Of a stretch of 22,303 nt of DNA, positions 7,184-13,252 are shown piece after piece. The stretch's first letter is position 1; each line of letters opens with the position of its first letter. This stretch comes from a virus. The notes below the pieces were generated by a model. The model did not search any database and was not told where the DNA came from. It saw only the letters and a program-made list of their open reading frames with translations. The position numbers were made by a program, and so were the translations under genes. The stretch covers positions 1-22,303 of the IMG/VR virus record IMGVR_UViG_3300037245_002187, one strand, 5' to 3'.

Positions 7184-7255
7184 GGGTCCCCTCCTGCGCG
7201 TCGGGACCCGAGGGTTTTCCTCCTTGGGTTACCTCGGGTCCCTTTTCCCAAGGAG
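7184..7255 (+). promoter_or_regulatory. Attenuator-like RNA switch / partial terminator after capsid gene
   Basis: Three pairings compete. Hairpin A: GGGTCCC (7184-7190) with GGGACCC (7203-7209). Hairpin B: GGGACCCGAGG (7203-7213) with CCTCGGGTCCC (7232-7242), an 11-bp perfect stem followed by TTTT (7243-7246), terminator-like. Hairpin C: CTCCTTGGG (7220-7228) with CCCAAGGAG (7247-7255), a 9-bp perfect stem that buries the SD of the gene at 7261. A and C can coexist (SD hidden). B excludes A and, sterically, probably C (SD free, or transcription ended). A classical H-type pseudoknot of B plus C looks strained because only 4 bases span the 11-bp stem. Confidence 0.65.
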
Positions 7256-7260
7256 TTATC

Positions 7261-7425
7261 ATGGATAACAAAATGATGGACCCAGCAAAGCCTAATCTCT
7301 TCAAGTATATTAGGGTATGCAGTAAGTGCGCTCACAGAGAGACATACGATAAGCAGGACAACTCAAAGTGTGGATCCTGCGGAGCAGGAACACCATTCAG
7401 TCTTACCAGAAATCGAAGGAGCTAA
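7261..7425 (+). CDS. 54-aa zinc-ribbon-like protein
   Basis: A short gene missed by ordinary length cut-offs. The 54-aa product begins MDNKMMDPAKPNLFKYIRVC and contains two knuckles, CSKC (residues 20-23) and CGSC (37-40), separated by 13 residues. The layout is that of a rubredoxin-like or zinc-ribbon fold, so one structural zinc is likely. It has a good AAGGAG SD at 7250-7255, which is the strand buried by the upstream RNA switch. It ends with its own AAGGAG that serves the next gene, whose ATG is 4 bases after the stop. It sits between capsid and connector, a place where phages often carry small head or cement proteins. Its exact role is unknown. Confidence 0.75.
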   Translation: MDNKMMDPAKPNLFKYIRVCSKCAHRETYDKQDNSKCGSCGAGTPFSLTRNRRS

Positions 7426-7429
7426 CCAG

Positions 7430-8080
7430 ATGTCTACAACTAGCAGCACAAGCACCTCCAGCACCTCCAGTAGTAGTAGCACTACCACCACTACGATGCC
7501 GATCGAGGTCTTTGTGACTACAGACGACATGAAGAACTATCTGGGGGACATGGACGATATTTCTAGCTCTGAAGAGAATCTCCTACAGCAGATGATCGAC
7601 GGTGTGCTTGATCTATTTGAAGCCTACACCAATAGGAAGTTCGCCAGAGATGTCTTTGTTGAAGTCCACGATGGTGAATACTCAGATAAGCTGTTCCCAA
7701 AGAACGTGCCTATTACGGAGATCAACTCGATCCATCAGTCTACAGATCAGACCTGGGATAGCACCACAGTCTTGGCTGCCACAGATTATGTCATAGCACA
7801 CAATACCTATGTCCAGTACATGACTCAAAGGACACTTCAGTGGCCACAGTCGATACGAATCTCCTATACGGCAGGATACACCACAGATACGTTCCCGCAG
7901 GACCTGAAACTTGCTCTCATTGAGCAAGTTGCTTATAAGTTCCAACAGGAATACTCTGGTAGGAAGCTAGGCGTACAGTCTATGACTGCACAGGACGGTA
8001 TCGTTACCTTCCAGATGCAGAAGCTACTGCCAAGTGTCGTACTGGTCCTCAACCGTCATAGGAAGATGAATCTAGGCTAA
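7430..8080 (+). CDS. Head-tail connector (gp6-like) with Ser/Thr N-terminal tract
   Basis: This adaptor ring protein probably docks under the portal. The start at 7430 is chosen because AAGGAG lies 8 bases upstream; an in-frame ATG at 7370 lies inside the preceding zinc-ribbon gene and has no such signal. Residues 2-22 are exclusively Ser/Thr (21 of 21). The body then follows the phage gp6-like connector pattern: VTTDDMKNYLGD, a helical ENLLQQMIDGVLDLFEAYTN, a beta section, SIRISYTAGY, and the LKLALIEQVAYKFQQE helix. At 216 aa it is slightly long for the family because of the tract. Its TAA overlaps the next ATG (TAATG). Connector family membership is likely; the role of the Ser/Thr tract is unknown. 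Confidence 0.82.
   Translation: MSTTSSTSTSSTSSSSSTTTTTMPIEVFVTTDDMKNYLGDMDDISSSEENLLQQMIDGVLDLFEAYTNRKFARDVFVEVHDGEYSDKLFPKNVPITEINSIHQSTDQTWDSTTVLAATDYVIAHNTYVQYMTQRTLQWPQSIRISYTAGYTTDTFPQDLKLALIEQVAYKFQQEYSGRKLGVQSMTAQDGIVTFQMQKLLPSVVLVLNRHRKMNLG
7433..7495 (+). repeat. Ser/Thr-only coding tract in connector N-terminus
   Basis: Low-complexity DNA built from AGC, AGT, ACT, ACC and TCC codons encodes 21 consecutive Ser/Thr residues. It matches in style the tracts at 9336-9398 and 12653-12898, so the same kind of element decorates three separate virion proteins. Confidence 0.85.
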
Positions 8081-8460
8081 TGATCACACTAAGCTGGGAC
8101 AAGAAATCAGAGCGATTCTGGCGTGACCTCCCTGCGAGATTCAAGAGAGGTATTGCCAGTAGTCTGCCTAAGATAGGGGCCATAGGTAGAACCAGTGCCA
8201 AGAAGCAGTTCGGTGGGTCCAGACAACTAAAGGTACGCTCAGGCACCCTACGTACAAGTATCGTCTCCGGTGTGGAGACTAAAGGTGGAAAAGAATACGC
8301 ATACGTAGGGACAGATGTCATCTATGGTCCAACACATGAGTACGGGGATTACCGCAGGAACATACAAGTACGACCATACCTAGAGCCCGCTGTGAGAGTA
8401 AGCCTCGCCAAGATGATCCGGGTCATAGAATCAGAGATTGTCAAAGAAGTGGAGAAGTAA
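8080..8460 (+). CDS. HK97 gp10-like head-tail joining protein
   Basis: This is likely a head-tail joining or tail-completion protein of the HK97-gp10 family. The 126-aa basic protein carries the family's typical progression: a helical N-terminus (RFKRGIASSLPKIGAIGRTSAKK), then VRSGTLRTSIVSGV, YAYVGTDVIYGPTHEYG, and VRPYLEPAVR near the C-terminus, then a final helix. Length is normal. The start overlaps the connector stop (TAATG), so translation is probably coupled. It is followed after 2 bases by the tail terminator-like gene. The separate head-closure gene usually found between connector and gp10 is not seen here. Confidence 0.85.
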   Translation: MITLSWDKKSERFWRDLPARFKRGIASSLPKIGAIGRTSAKKQFGGSRQLKVRSGTLRTSIVSGVETKGGKEYAYVGTDVIYGPTHEYGDYRRNIQVRPYLEPAVRVSLAKMIRVIESEIVKEVEK

Positions 8461-8462
8461 TC

Positions 8463-8912
8463 ATGGCTATCAGCAACCGTAGATCAATCCTCGAAGGTCT
8501 CAAAGATGTATTTGAGAAGATTAAGGTGAACACCTACCAGTCTGAACTAGCTGAAGTCAAGAGGGGAATCTTCTACTACAATGAAATGCTACAGCGGCCG
8601 GCGCTGTGCTACTACAATGTAGAGATGCTCAAGCTCGAAGACCAAGAGGAGTTTGGCAGACGCTCAGCACGGCAGCTTAAAATCATAGTAAGAGGGTTCG
8701 TTGACCTACATACTACCGATGATGTGTACGATCCTCTGGATCGTCTCATCTCAGACGTAGAAAAGGTCCTCGAAAACGAAACCGCAAACCCCTACTACGC
8801 AGATACCTATGTGGGTAATGCTGCGATCATGGAAGGGGGATTCCAAGAGAATGTCGGTTGGTTTGAGATGGAAATATTCATCCAATACGATTACGACATA
8901 AATTCCCCATAA
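8463..8912 (+). CDS. Tail terminator-like protein
   Basis: The 149-aa protein is probably the tail terminator, which caps the tube and meets the head. It starts with a helix (RRSILEGLKDVFEKI). A beta-rich middle contains QLKIIVRGFVDLHTTDDVYDPLDRLISDVEKVL; the pattern of a beta strand, a short acidic loop and then a helix ending in DVE is common in gpU-like and tail-completion proteins. It ends with GWFEMEIFIQYDYD, a strand typical of the family. The position after the gp10-like gene and before the tube protein is exactly where terminators lie. There is no strong SD; translation probably continues from the upstream gene, which stops 2 bases earlier. The family call rests on pattern and position. 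Confidence 0.72.
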   Translation: MAISNRRSILEGLKDVFEKIKVNTYQSELAEVKRGIFYYNEMLQRPALCYYNVEMLKLEDQEEFGRRSARQLKIIVRGFVDLHTTDDVYDPLDRLISDVEKVLENETANPYYADTYVGNAAIMEGGFQENVGWFEMEIFIQYDYDINSP

Positions 8913-8924
8913 GGAGATTCAATC

Positions 8925-9401
8925 ATGGCCCAGATTATGGGAAAGAACGCTTCCATATACTTAGGAAACGATATGGTAGCCCAAATGGTGGAGTATTCCA
9001 TCAACGTCAGCGCAGAACATGCGGGAGAGGCAGAATTTGGTGACGACTGGGATCGTACTATTGGTTCCGCTCTGAATAGTTTCACCATGACCATGTCTGG
9101 GCTAGCAAGCGTGGTGGATACCGCAGGTCAGGATATCCTTGAGGCAGCCGCATTAAACGGCAACAAGATTACCGATCTCAAGCTATTCGTCGAGACACGG
9201 GCAAATGGAGCAAAGTATTGGTGGGCAGACTACATTAATGACTCGGCTAACGCCGGAGTCTTCGTGGAGTCTTTCAATGTGACCTCTCCTAGAGGTGGCG
9301 TTGTAGGCCTAGAGATTACCCTGAAGGGTACGGGTACTTTGACCACAGCCACTCACACAACAACCACTACAAGTACTTCAACAACGACTACTACACCGTA
9401 A
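8925..9401 (+). CDS. Tail tube protein, paralogue 1, with Thr/Ser C-terminal tail
   Basis: Probable major tail (tube) protein of 158 aa. It shares close similarity with the next gene: both begin MAQ..GK and share GEAEFGDDWDRT(I/V)GSAL, GQD(I/V)LEAAAL and PRGGVVG(L/I)EIT(L/I)KGTG. It differs by a 21-residue C-terminal tail (138-158) made almost only of Thr/Ser, with Leu, Ala, His and a final Pro. The SD is AAGGAG (ATAAGGAGATTCAATC-ATG). Tube proteins of other siphophages often carry extra C-terminal surface domains (for example Ig-like in lambda gpV); here the simple tract takes that place. Either paralogue could be the main tube subunit. The tube fold is inferred from gene order and repetition. 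Confidence 0.78.
   Translation: MAQIMGKNASIYLGNDMVAQMVEYSINVSAEHAGEAEFGDDWDRTIGSALNSFTMTMSGLASVVDTAGQDILEAAALNGNKITDLKLFVETRANGAKYWWADYINDSANAGVFVESFNVTSPRGGVVGLEITLKGTGTLTTATHTTTTTSTSTTTTTP
9336..9398 (+). repeat. Thr/Ser-rich coding tract at tube paralogue 1 C-terminus
   Basis: This low-complexity segment of ACA, ACT, ACC, AGT and TCA codons encodes 21 residues, of which 17 are Thr or Ser. The paralogue at 9415 lacks it and ends soon after the shared KGTG motif, so the tract was gained by one copy or lost by the other. Confidence 0.8.
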
Positions 9402-9414
9402 GGAGCATTAAACC

Positions 9415-9831
9415 ATGGCACAATTACTTGGTAAAGATGCCGCTTTCAAAATCGCTACCGTAACGGTAGCCCAGATGGCTGAGTGGGCACTCAACATCGC
9501 CTCTGAAAACGTCGGCGAAGCTGAGTTCGGAGATGATTGGGATCGCACTGTAGGTTCAGCTCTGCTGACCTGGACTGCTACAGTCTCTGGTTTTGCATCC
9601 GTTACCGATAGTAATGGACAGGATGTCCTAGAAGCGGCAGCCCTTTTGGGAACTAAGCTGACAACTCTACGTTTCTACGTAGATGCGACTAATTACTGGA
9701 CTTCGGATACCGGTACTGACGCTACTGCCGGCGCCTTCATCGAGAGCTGGAACATTACAGCACCTCGAGGTGGAGTCGTAGGTATCGAAATTACTATCAA
9801 GGGTACCGGTCCACTGCACAAAACATCGTAA
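9415..9831 (+). CDS. Tail tube protein, paralogue 2
   Basis: The 138-aa product is a tandem duplicate of the preceding protein, co-linear along its whole length and identical at many positions (for example EAEFGDDWDRT and PRGGVVG). It lacks the Thr/Ser tail and ends in a short PLHKTS. SD: TAAGGAGCATTAAACC-ATG. Two adjacent tube-like genes may form mixed tubes, or one may serve a special position such as the tube end, with the other the main subunit. The sequence cannot decide which. The chaperone genes follow after 31 bases, as expected for the tail module. Confidence 0.78.
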   Translation: MAQLLGKDAAFKIATVTVAQMAEWALNIASENVGEAEFGDDWDRTVGSALLTWTATVSGFASVTDSNGQDVLEAAALLGTKLTTLRFYVDATNYWTSDTGTDATAGAFIESWNITAPRGGVVGIEITIKGTGPLHKTS

Positions 9832-9862
9832 CCAGGGTAGTAACTAACCCAGGAGGTACAAC

Positions 9863-10183
9863 ATGAAGATTAACAAAGAAGCCATTGCTGGCGAATGGAT
9901 AGAGCATCCAGAAGACGATGTATCTTTTCACATTCGACCATTTCCATTCTCTAAGGGTGTTTGGAGCTTTAACGAAGAAACAGCCTTCGTGAACAGTCTA
10001 CGGGCGCAGTATGACTATGCCCTCTTAGGCTGGAAAGGCATCATGAATGAGGATGAAACAGATTTCCCATGTAACGAAGAGAATCGCAAGTTCGTCTTCG
10101 ACTTTGTAGGGAAGTACCGTTCTTTCATAGTGGAGGAGTCCACTAAGATGGCCCACACCCTCGCAGGTGAAATGGGAAATTAA
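9863..10183 (+). CDS. Tail assembly chaperone, short form (gpG-like)
   Basis: This 106-aa protein is likely the tail assembly chaperone that coats the tape measure during tail assembly. Features include an N-terminal beta section (GEWIEHPEDDVSFHIRPFP) and the motif GWKGIMNEDETDFPCNEEN followed by a helix (KFVFDFVGKYRSFI), common in siphophage gpG-like chaperones. It has a strong AGGAGG SD (CCAGGAGGTACAAC-ATG). It ends at a GGGAAAT slippery heptamer immediately before its TAA, and a fraction of ribosomes should shift -1 to make the longer GT form. Location directly before the tape measure gene supports the call. Confidence 0.85.
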   Translation: MKINKEAIAGEWIEHPEDDVSFHIRPFPFSKGVWSFNEETAFVNSLRAQYDYALLGWKGIMNEDETDFPCNEENRKFVFDFVGKYRSFIVEESTKMAHTLAGEMGN

Positions 10184-10548
10184 AAGAGCTCGCACTGTGG
10201 CGACATAACCAGGGCCCCGGGTGTACAGAATGTCACACACTAACCCAGGCCACTACTGGGAAGAACCCCAACTGTCTTGAGCTCTGCCCAGAAAGGCCAT
10301 CATTATCTGATGAGAATGTGGCCGCAATGGCTATCATAGAGAAGTATCTCTCCCTCTTGATCACACCTGATGGGGGCCTGTCGCCCGAGGGTGTGCGTCT
10401 TGCCCTAGAATTAGAGCAAGTACCCTTAAATCAGAGGGAGGAGATGGCCCTGAAGATGACTGCCTACGCTGCAGCAGTAATAGCTGCTTCTCGTGGTGAG
10501 ACCTTCTCTGATAAGGAAGAACAGAATGGCCAAAAGAGCCCAGATTGA
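9863..10548 (+). CDS. Tail assembly chaperone, frameshifted long form (gpGT-like)
   Basis: This product needs a -1 shift at 10174-10180. The zero-frame codons GGA AAT re-pair as GGG AAA and reading continues from TTA at 10180 without a stop to TGA at 10546-10548, adding 122 residues (about 228 aa in total). The T part begins LKELALWRHNQGPGC and contains C-T-E-C and later C-L-E-L-C, a likely zinc knuckle common in siphophage T domains. Helical segments follow (MAIIEKYLSLL and LKMTAYAAAVIAASRG). A stand-alone ATG at 10318 exists in the frame but has no good SD, which favours the fusion. The end overlaps the tape measure start by 23 bases. In lambda the G:GT ratio matters for tail assembly. Confidence 0.82.
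10174..10180 (+). promoter_or_regulatory. -1 programmed ribosomal frameshift site (GGGAAAT)
   Basis: The heptamer G GGA AAT obeys the X XXY YYZ rule in the frame of the gpG-like gene and differs only in the last base from lambda's GGGAAAG. The zero-frame stop TAA follows immediately. A possible downstream hairpin (GACAT 10202-10206 with ATGTC 10230-10234, plus GTG/CAC) begins about 16 bases later, further than a usual stimulator. The -1 frame is open for 122 codons. Confidence 0.85.
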
Positions 10549-12637
10549 CATAGTTGCCAAGGATAAGGCAAGCGGTACCATACAGAAGGTTAGTACATCT
10601 GCTACGGCCCTAGCTGCCTCTACGGGTGCCATAGCTGCAGCCGCACTCGCAGCCGCACTCGCTATGAAAAAACTGGCTAGTGTTGCAATAGAGGCCAGAA
10701 AGGCCTTCGAGGAACAACGCAGAGCCGTAGCGGGTATGGAAGCTGCCATGAAGTCTATGGGGCGCTACACTGGTGCAGCATCAGCACAGATCCAACAGCT
10801 AGCAAAAGCTCTCCAGAAGACTACCAACTTTGGGGATGAAGCTACGCTAGCTGCTACCAAATTCCTCTTTACCTACCGGGAAATTACCGATGACCTGATG
10901 CCTGAAAGCATCAAGGTCATGCAGGATCTCGCTGCCCTTATGGGTGGAGGTCCAGGTGGACTAGTACGTGCAGCCAACATGCTCGGTAAAGCCAGTATGG
11001 GCATGACCGGAGAGCTACGTCGAGTAGGTATCTCAGTAGATCAGGCTACCTTCAAGCTTGGTGGTTATGCTGCCGTCTTAGCTCAGATTCGAGAGCAAGT
11101 TGCAGGTCAGGCAGAGGCCATGGCAGATCCATGGACTCAATTGGGTAATACTATTGGTGACACCGGAGAAATCCTTGGTACGTTTATCGCTATAGGTTTT
11201 GATGATTGGGCTAGAGATGTCAACGCCCTTATAAGCCGCGTCAATGAAAGCTTTGACGACCTACAATCTAAAGTTATAGAAACCGAAATGGTTTACCTCA
11301 GATCTAATAGGAGGATATTACAAGACGCAATTGATACTCAGAGCATATTGGTTGATTTAGGTGGTATAGGTGTTGATTACAAAATTCAAGTGGATAACCA
11401 AGAGCTCTTTGCAGCAGAGAAGAAGATAGTTGATATTGATAAAAAGCTTAAAAAGCTCGGTGATAAGAGAATCACTATCGGGATAGATTATGAATTTGAG
11501 ACCCAAGCATTAGGATTAGCACTCGGGCCCGGGGGAGAATACAGTGTAGAACCACCTAAGGAGGGTGAGACTGAGGAAGAAACGAAGGCACGACAGAAAA
11601 AAGAAAAGCTTATGAAGGCCCACTATGCACGTATGAATCAGATGCAGATCCGGCAATTGCAGATACGTGCTAAGACAGAGAAAGACGCCACCGAGAAGAT
11701 CATGGCAGAGGGTGATGTTGCCATGGCCAAACTTATGGTCAAGCAGCTAAAAGATGATGGGATGGTCTTTGCCAATGCGGATGCTCGTAATGAATTTCTC
11801 CTAGAGAAAACGAAGCTCTTCGAGGCAGAGAAACTGCTCATTATGTTTGAGGCCAAAGAGAAGTTCAATGAGGCCATGAAAGACTGGGCGGAAAATGAAG
11901 TGAAGATACTGGAGGAAACAGCAGACGCGGATATCGAGACACTCCGAAAACGAAAGGCAGCCATGGAGGAGTATGCTAAGACGCACGGAGATGCTGCTTT
12001 GGGTATAAGGGCAGGGCTCATAGAGTGGAGAGAAGAAGCTGGTAAGACATTCTCTCAATATAAGCAACTAGCCAAAGACGCTGCCAGTATGACATCAGAC
12101 CGTCTTGGTGACGCTATCTACGATGTCATACAGGGTACCAAGGACTGGAAGGACGCTATGAAAGAGGTAGCACGCTCCATTATGGAAGACATTTCCAAAA
12201 TGATCATCAAGATGCTTGTCCTTAGAGCTATCCAGGCTAGTATGGGCCATATGGGCTTCGCAGGGTCACTTTTCGCTAGCAAAGCACATGAGGGTGGTGT
12301 GGTAGGTTCTACCAGCTTCCCACAGAGACGAGTGCCAGCAGGAGCCTTTGCAGGCGCCCCACGCCTTCATTCAGGTCTTGCTGGGGACGAATTTCCCGCT
12401 ATTTTACAGAAGGGTGAGACCGTTATACCTAAGGGTGCGAAGCTATCAACTGGCGACTTCAATATCTCTACCCATGTTACACTCGAAGGTGGTGGTGGCC
12501 TAGCAGGCAGTGACGCCACAGATGAAGACCGCACGAGAGCAAGCCAACAGATTGCAGGGCTGGTGAATGCTGCTATTGATGAGAGACTTAGAGGACATAT
12601 GAGGCCCGGTGGTATGCTTAACCGGAGTCCTGCATAA
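10526..12637 (+). CDS. Tail tape measure protein (703 aa)
   Basis: The tape measure sets tail length and is ejected with the DNA. The ATG at 10526 is preferred over an in-frame ATG at 10493 because AAGGA lies about 9 bases before it and the overlap with GT is then only 23 bases. The N-terminus has an Ala-rich hydrophobic segment (about 23-50), followed by a long helical body with many Lys/Glu (KAHYARMNQMQIRQ, FEAKEKFNEAMKDW). The C-terminus has the lambda-family signature: HEGGVVGS, then PRLHSGLAGDEFPAILQKGE and TVIPKG. The length is short for a lambda-like phage (853 aa in lambda) and at roughly 1.5 angstrom per residue predicts a tail near 105 nm. No lysozyme or peptidase domain was seen. 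Confidence 0.9.
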   Translation: MAKRAQIDIVAKDKASGTIQKVSTSATALAASTGAIAAAALAAALAMKKLASVAIEARKAFEEQRRAVAGMEAAMKSMGRYTGAASAQIQQLAKALQKTTNFGDEATLAATKFLFTYREITDDLMPESIKVMQDLAALMGGGPGGLVRAANMLGKASMGMTGELRRVGISVDQATFKLGGYAAVLAQIREQVAGQAEAMADPWTQLGNTIGDTGEILGTFIAIGFDDWARDVNALISRVNESFDDLQSKVIETEMVYLRSNRRILQDAIDTQSILVDLGGIGVDYKIQVDNQELFAAEKKIVDIDKKLKKLGDKRITIGIDYEFETQALGLALGPGGEYSVEPPKEGETEEETKARQKKEKLMKAHYARMNQMQIRQLQIRAKTEKDATEKIMAEGDVAMAKLMVKQLKDDGMVFANADARNEFLLEKTKLFEAEKLLIMFEAKEKFNEAMKDWAENEVKILEETADADIETLRKRKAAMEEYAKTHGDAALGIRAGLIEWREEAGKTFSQYKQLAKDAASMTSDRLGDAIYDVIQGTKDWKDAMKEVARSIMEDISKMIIKMLVLRAIQASMGHMGFAGSLFASKAHEGGVVGSTSFPQRRVPAGAFAGAPRLHSGLAGDEFPAILQKGETVIPKGAKLSTGDFNISTHVTLEGGGGLAGSDATDEDRTRASQQIAGLVNAAIDERLRGHMRPGGMLNRSPA

Positions 12638-12649
12638 GGAGAGAAGTAA

Positions 12650-13249
12650 ATGACTACCAGTTCTTCAAGTACATCCACCAGCACCAGTACTACTAGTAGT
12701 ACCAGTACAGTCACGACTAGTAGCACCAGTACTAGCACTAGCACACATTCTACTTCTACTGCCTCTACCACTAGTAGTACTTCAACAACTTCTAGCACAA
12801 CTACGTCAAGTTCCACCTCTGTTACGTCAAGTTCAACCAGTTCTACGGCAAGTTCAAGTACAAGTTCATCAAGTACAAGTTCAAGTACAACAACTACAGC
12901 TCCAATACCTACACTTAACTACACTCCGACTTATGCTTCCAAGAAAAAGACCAAGCCTAGGATTCTCATCGCAGATCTGGGTGATGGCTACCGGACCAGG
13001 GCTCCAGATGGGATCAACTATCTGGATCTAGAGTGGACTGTAATCTTCGTAAAGGCTAAGGCTACTATCGATGCTATTGAAGCCTTCTTTGAAGAACGTG
13101 GTGGGTATGGAGCCTTCATCTGGCAGGATCCGCGCAGTGGTACAGACGACATCTGGACCTGTGCGGAGTGGAAAAGAGTTTATATGGGCGACAAGGTAGA
13201 TAAACTAACCTGCAAGTTCCGCAGGGAATTCGACCTATACGGGACATAA
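12650..13249 (+). CDS. Minor tail protein M-like with giant Ser/Thr N-terminal tract
   Basis: The C-terminal half (residues about 89-199) matches lambda gpM-like minor tail proteins, which act at the tail tip. Features are KPRILIADLGDGYRTRAPDG, then NYLDLEWTVIFV, IDAIEAFFEERGGYGAFIWQ and a terminal strand with CKFRREFD. Residues 2-83 are 77 Ser/Thr out of 82 (the others are Val21, His33, Ala38, Val58 and Ala67), a mucin-like extension not part of the normal family, which is close to 110 residues. A strong SD (AAGGAGAGAAGTAA-ATG) shows that the tract is translated from its own start. Downstream is the L-like gene, in the lambda order M-L-K-I-J. The tract may be glycosylated, act as a flexible spacer, or both; that is inference. 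Confidence 0.8.
   Translation: MTTSSSSTSTSTSTTSSTSTVTTSSTSTSTSTHSTSTASTTSSTSTTSSTTTSSSTSVTSSSTSSTASSSTSSSSTSSSTTTTAPIPTLNYTPTYASKKKTKPRILIADLGDGYRTRAPDGINYLDLEWTVIFVKAKATIDAIEAFFEERGGYGAFIWQDPRSGTDDIWTCAEWKRVYMGDKVDKLTCKFRREFDLYGT
12653..12898 (+). repeat. Long Ser/Thr-coding microsatellite-like tract
   Basis: 246 bases of degenerate AGT-ACT-ACC-AGC-TCA repeats, with short perfect repeats such as AGTTCAAGTACAAGTTCA near 12850-12890. Such DNA is prone to slippage and recombination, so the length may vary between relatives. The opposite strand also reads open as a Val/Leu-rich chain, an artefact of the repeat. Confidence 0.85.
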
Positions 13250-13252
13250 GAT

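Noticed and set aside
7203-7255. Classical H-type pseudoknot combining the 11-bp stem and the SD-hiding stem
   Set aside because: Only four bases would span the 11-bp stem, which is too short, so competing hairpins are more likely.
7370-7429. Upstream ATG that would lengthen the connector by 20 residues
   Set aside because: It lies in another frame inside the 54-aa zinc-ribbon gene and has no SD, while the ATG at 7430 has AAGGAG at good spacing.
10493-10525. Earlier in-frame ATG for the tape measure
   Set aside because: No SD is seen at usable distance, and the overlap with the chaperone would grow. The ATG at 10526 has AAGGA upstream and a typical start.
10318-10548. Independent 76-aa gene
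   Set aside because: Its frame is open back to the slippery site and it lacks a clear SD, so it is better explained as the T part of the frameshifted GT protein.
12367-12816. Minus-strand open frame rich in Val/Leu
   Set aside because: It is the mirror of the Ser/Thr-coding repeat on the + strand and has no SD or recognisable motif.
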